Origin: Desulfobacula sp.
GTDB taxonomy: Bacteria; Desulfobacterota; Desulfobacteria; Desulfobacterales; Desulfobacteraceae
DNA: 8,115 nucleotides
NCBI GenBank assembly: GCA_011390085.1
Contig: JAABTB010000087.1
Location: 1-8,115, forward strand
Direction: 5' to 3'
Shown here one piece after another: positions 6,337-8,115 of this stretch. Made by a program: the position numbers and the translations under genes. A model generated the notes under the pieces. That model saw only the letters and a list, made by a program, of their open reading frames with translations. It was not told the DNA's origin and made no database searches. The number at the start of each line of letters is the position of its first letter. Within the stretch, counting starts at the first letter, position 1.

Positions 6337-7617
6337 TCACTCGGCCGCTATTTTCCGGATGGCGGCGATGAGGTCCCGGAGATGATCCATCGTTGTCTCC
6401 GGGTTCATGATGACAATTCTGAGATACCGGACCCCGCCCAATTCCGTGGAGGAAAGGTAAAAAGCCCCTTCTTCGATCAGGCGGTCCCTGATCCGAATCT
6501 GGGTTTCATCGGACCCCTTCAGCCGAAAACACAGGATATTGGATTCCGGTTTTACAGGTACCTCAAAATCAGGCTGGGCTTTGATATAGTCAAAGGCTTC
6601 CAGCGCAAGACCGTAGACCCCATCAATATAAGCTTCGATATTTTTTTCGCCCAGGGCCGGGGCGTCCTTGACCAGCAAGGCCGCACACACCGTGGGGGTT
6701 CTCAGCATTTTATGGGCATCGATGATCATGGAGTCTGCCTTATGGATTCCGTCAAGAAGCTTTTTCCGGGTCCTGGAAAAAAGTGCGGCCCCACCGTGAG
6801 CCCCGTCCACATGGAACCATATCCCCTTTTCATTGCAGAAATCGCCGATCTCGCAAATGGGATCATAGAGCCCGGTGCCGGTGGCGCAGGCATTGGCCAC
6901 CAAGGCCACAATCCGGCGGCCCTGGTCTGCGGCAGCCTGAAATGAAGCCTCCAGTTTTGAAACCCGGATACGGCCATGGCTGTCCAATGCCAGGGGCCAG
7001 ACCTTTTTTTCTCCGATACCGATGATCCCGGCAGCCTTGGCAATGGAATAATGGGAGGCTTCCGGGGCCAGAAGAACCAGATCCGGCGGGGCACCGTTTT
7101 CCCGGATGGTCGAATCCAGGCGGTTTCTGGCCGCCAACAGCGCCGTCAGATTGGCCAGGGACCCGCCATGGGTCAATATCCCGGCCCCATGGGGATAGGT
7201 CAGCCGGGTTTCGATCTCCATCGGCATAGGGGCCCAGCCGATTTTTTCCAGAAGCACATTGACCATGAAAAATTCAATAGCAGCGGCGGCCGGTCCCATT
7301 TCATAGATGGACATGGCATTGTTGGTAAACCCGTCGATAAGGGAGCCCAAAGCCCCGGTGGGATGGGGAACCCCCACCTGGTGGGCCAGGAATCCCGGAT
7401 GATGGAGCCTTGTGGTATTGTCCAGATAGGTCTTTAAGAAAGCGTCCAGGTTTTCCCCGGTCAGGTCCCCGGCTTTAAGACGGGCTGCCAGCTCCAGTTC
7501 TTGATGAAGGGCCCGGATACCCTGCTGGCGGATGACCTTTTTTTCTTTTTGGACACTCTCGTTGTAATAGGATTCAAGGCCGGTTAAAACCTGTCTGCCG
7601 TCATCATAAAAACTCAT
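6337..7617 (-). CDS. Group II PLP-dependent decarboxylase-like protein, internally shortened
   Basis: A 426-residue fold-type I PLP enzyme of the aromatic-amino-acid/glutamate/diaminobutyrate decarboxylase group. Visible family features are HPGFLAHQ (73-80), the phosphate-binding region HGGSLANLTALLAAR (150-164), SHYS with His189 that stacks on the cofactor, HVDGAHGG (269-276) with Asp271 that pairs with the pyridine nitrogen, and AHK with Lys303 that forms the Schiff base. The C-terminal small domain resumes at about 350 (FEVPVKPESNILCFRLKG). Substrate cannot be assigned. Oddity: Lys303 to the FEV motif is 48 residues, against 95 in human DOPA decarboxylase. The text jumps near 317-321 from VKDAPA to LGEKNIEAYI, omitting the segment with the mobile catalytic loop. 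No extra DNA in another frame holds the missing part. The start is supported by GGAG (7624-7627) and overlaps the alkyltransferase stop by 4 bp, indicating translational coupling. It may be an altered enzyme or a decayed gene. Confidence 0.85.
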   Translation of the reverse strand: MSFYDDGRQVLTGLESYYNESVQKEKKVIRQQGIRALHQELELAARLKAGDLTGENLDAFLKTYLDNTTRLHHPGFLAHQVGVPHPTGALGSLIDGFTNNAMSIYEMGPAAAAIEFFMVNVLLEKIGWAPMPMEIETRLTYPHGAGILTHGGSLANLTALLAARNRLDSTIRENGAPPDLVLLAPEASHYSIAKAAGIIGIGEKKVWPLALDSHGRIRVSKLEASFQAAADQGRRIVALVANACATGTGLYDPICEIGDFCNEKGIWFHVDGAHGGAALFSRTRKKLLDGIHKADSMIIDAHKMLRTPTVCAALLVKDAPALGEKNIEAYIDGVYGLALEAFDYIKAQPDFEVPVKPESNILCFRLKGSDETQIRIRDRLIEEGAFYLSSTELGGVRYLRIVIMNPETTMDHLRDLIAAIRKIAAE

Positions 7618-8115
7618 ACCTTACTCCGGATGTCCGTTAACGGGTTCTTTTTAGCTGCTTCCCAGCCGATCAAGGCTTTTTTCCGGTCCGGGCCCTCTCC
7701 ATAATTGCCGAATTCCCCCATTTTCCGGATCACCCGGTGGCAGGGAATGAGAAAGGGGATGGGGTTTTTGCCGATGGCCGTGCCCACGGCCCTGGCGGCC
7801 TTGGGAAGGCCGATATGCCGGGCGATATCCTCATAGGTCACCGTGCTTCCAAGGGGTATTTTCGTGAGAGCCTCCCAGACCTTGATCTGGAAATTGGTGC
7901 CCCTGACATACAGGTGGAGCGGGGCTGATGCCCATTGATCGTCAAAGGGAAAGACCAGGCCGGCAAGGCGTTTTATGCCCGTGTCATCCTTTTTCAGGGA
8001 GGCCCTGGGCCATTGCAAGCGCAGGAAACCTTCCAGCGCCTTCATGGAATGGCCCCGGACAAATTTCAAGGCGCAGATCCCCCGTGGGGTTCGGGCGATC
8101 ATGCAGTCGCCAAAG
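7614..8115 (-). CDS. Methylated-DNA-protein-cysteine methyltransferase, Ada/Ogt type (5' partial)
   Basis: Repairs O6-alkylguanine in DNA by moving the alkyl group onto its own cysteine. The acceptor is the Cys of IPCHRV, encoded at 7742-7740. Upstream in the protein is the DNA-binding helix region (KAARAVGTAIGKNP) whose Arg is the flipping finger in this family, and after it GEFGNYGEG and a final KKALIGWE. The frame stays open to the window edge, and residues before the first in-frame ATG (8102) read FGDC followed by MIARTPRGICALKF. These fit the conserved N-terminal subdomain of Ada and Ogt, so that Met is internal and the true start lies outside. The missing part may be a short Ogt N-terminus or an Ada-type HTH or metal-binding domain; this cannot be decided here. 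The stop overlaps the start of the PLP-enzyme gene (ATGA). Confidence 0.9.
   Translation of the reverse strand, partial: FGDCMIARTPRGICALKFVRGHSMKALEGFLRLQWPRASLKKDDTGIKRLAGLVFPFDDQWASAPLHLYVRGTNFQIKVWEALTKIPLGSTVTYEDIARHIGLPKAARAVGTAIGKNPIPFLIPCHRVIRKMGEFGNYGEGPDRKKALIGWEAAKKNPLTDIRSKV

Noticed and set aside
8100..8102. ATG at 8102 as the start of the alkyltransferase
   Set aside because: The frame continues to the window edge with residues (FGDC) that fit the conserved domain, so this Met is internal.

Overview
The window looks like ordinary chromosome from a Gram-negative, probably deltaproteobacterial (Desulfobacterota, perhaps Desulfobacteraceae-like) organism. I base this on roughly even base composition, the pairing of an NfeD tail with a FloA-type flotillin, and the style of the predicted proteins. 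The lineage is a guess from gene content, not a measurement. I saw no mobile elements, RNA genes or CRISPR arrays.

Layout. On the + strand, bases 2-1778 carry the end of an NfeD-family gene, a complete floA, a long hairpin, and a small gene for a protein with one membrane segment and a conserved-looking C-terminal tail. On the - strand, reading right to left, bases 8115-6337 hold an O6-alkylguanine-DNA alkyltransferase gene (5' end outside the window) that overlaps by 4 bp a group II PLP-dependent decarboxylase-like gene. Next comes a 197-bp gap (6140-6336) with a near-consensus sigma70-type promoter. It drives a second two-gene operon (6139-1792): a membrane-anchored SPFH (stomatin/HflC-like) protein, then a 1103-residue protein with two AAA ATPase modules and a C-terminal Lon-type Ser/Lys protease domain.

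The most interesting unit is the SPFH / tandem-AAA-Lon pair. The protease keeps the Lon catalytic dyad (Ser919, Lys969) but has no recognisable Lon N-terminal substrate domain. Its two ATPase modules, the second especially, read like classical AAA (FtsH/Cdc48 style) rather than the single Lon-type AAA. Pairing it with an SPFH protein recalls HflK/HflC with FtsH, so I propose an SPFH-regulated, membrane-associated AAA-Lon protease. NfeD, FloA and the single-pass protein converge on this operon from the other side, putting two separate SPFH scaffolds within about 6 kb.

A second notable point is the PLP enzyme. It keeps its cofactor-binding residues but appears to lack about 47 residues just after the catalytic lysine, the region that holds the mobile catalytic loop in this family. 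It may be a non-decarboxylating variant, a decayed gene or an assembly error.
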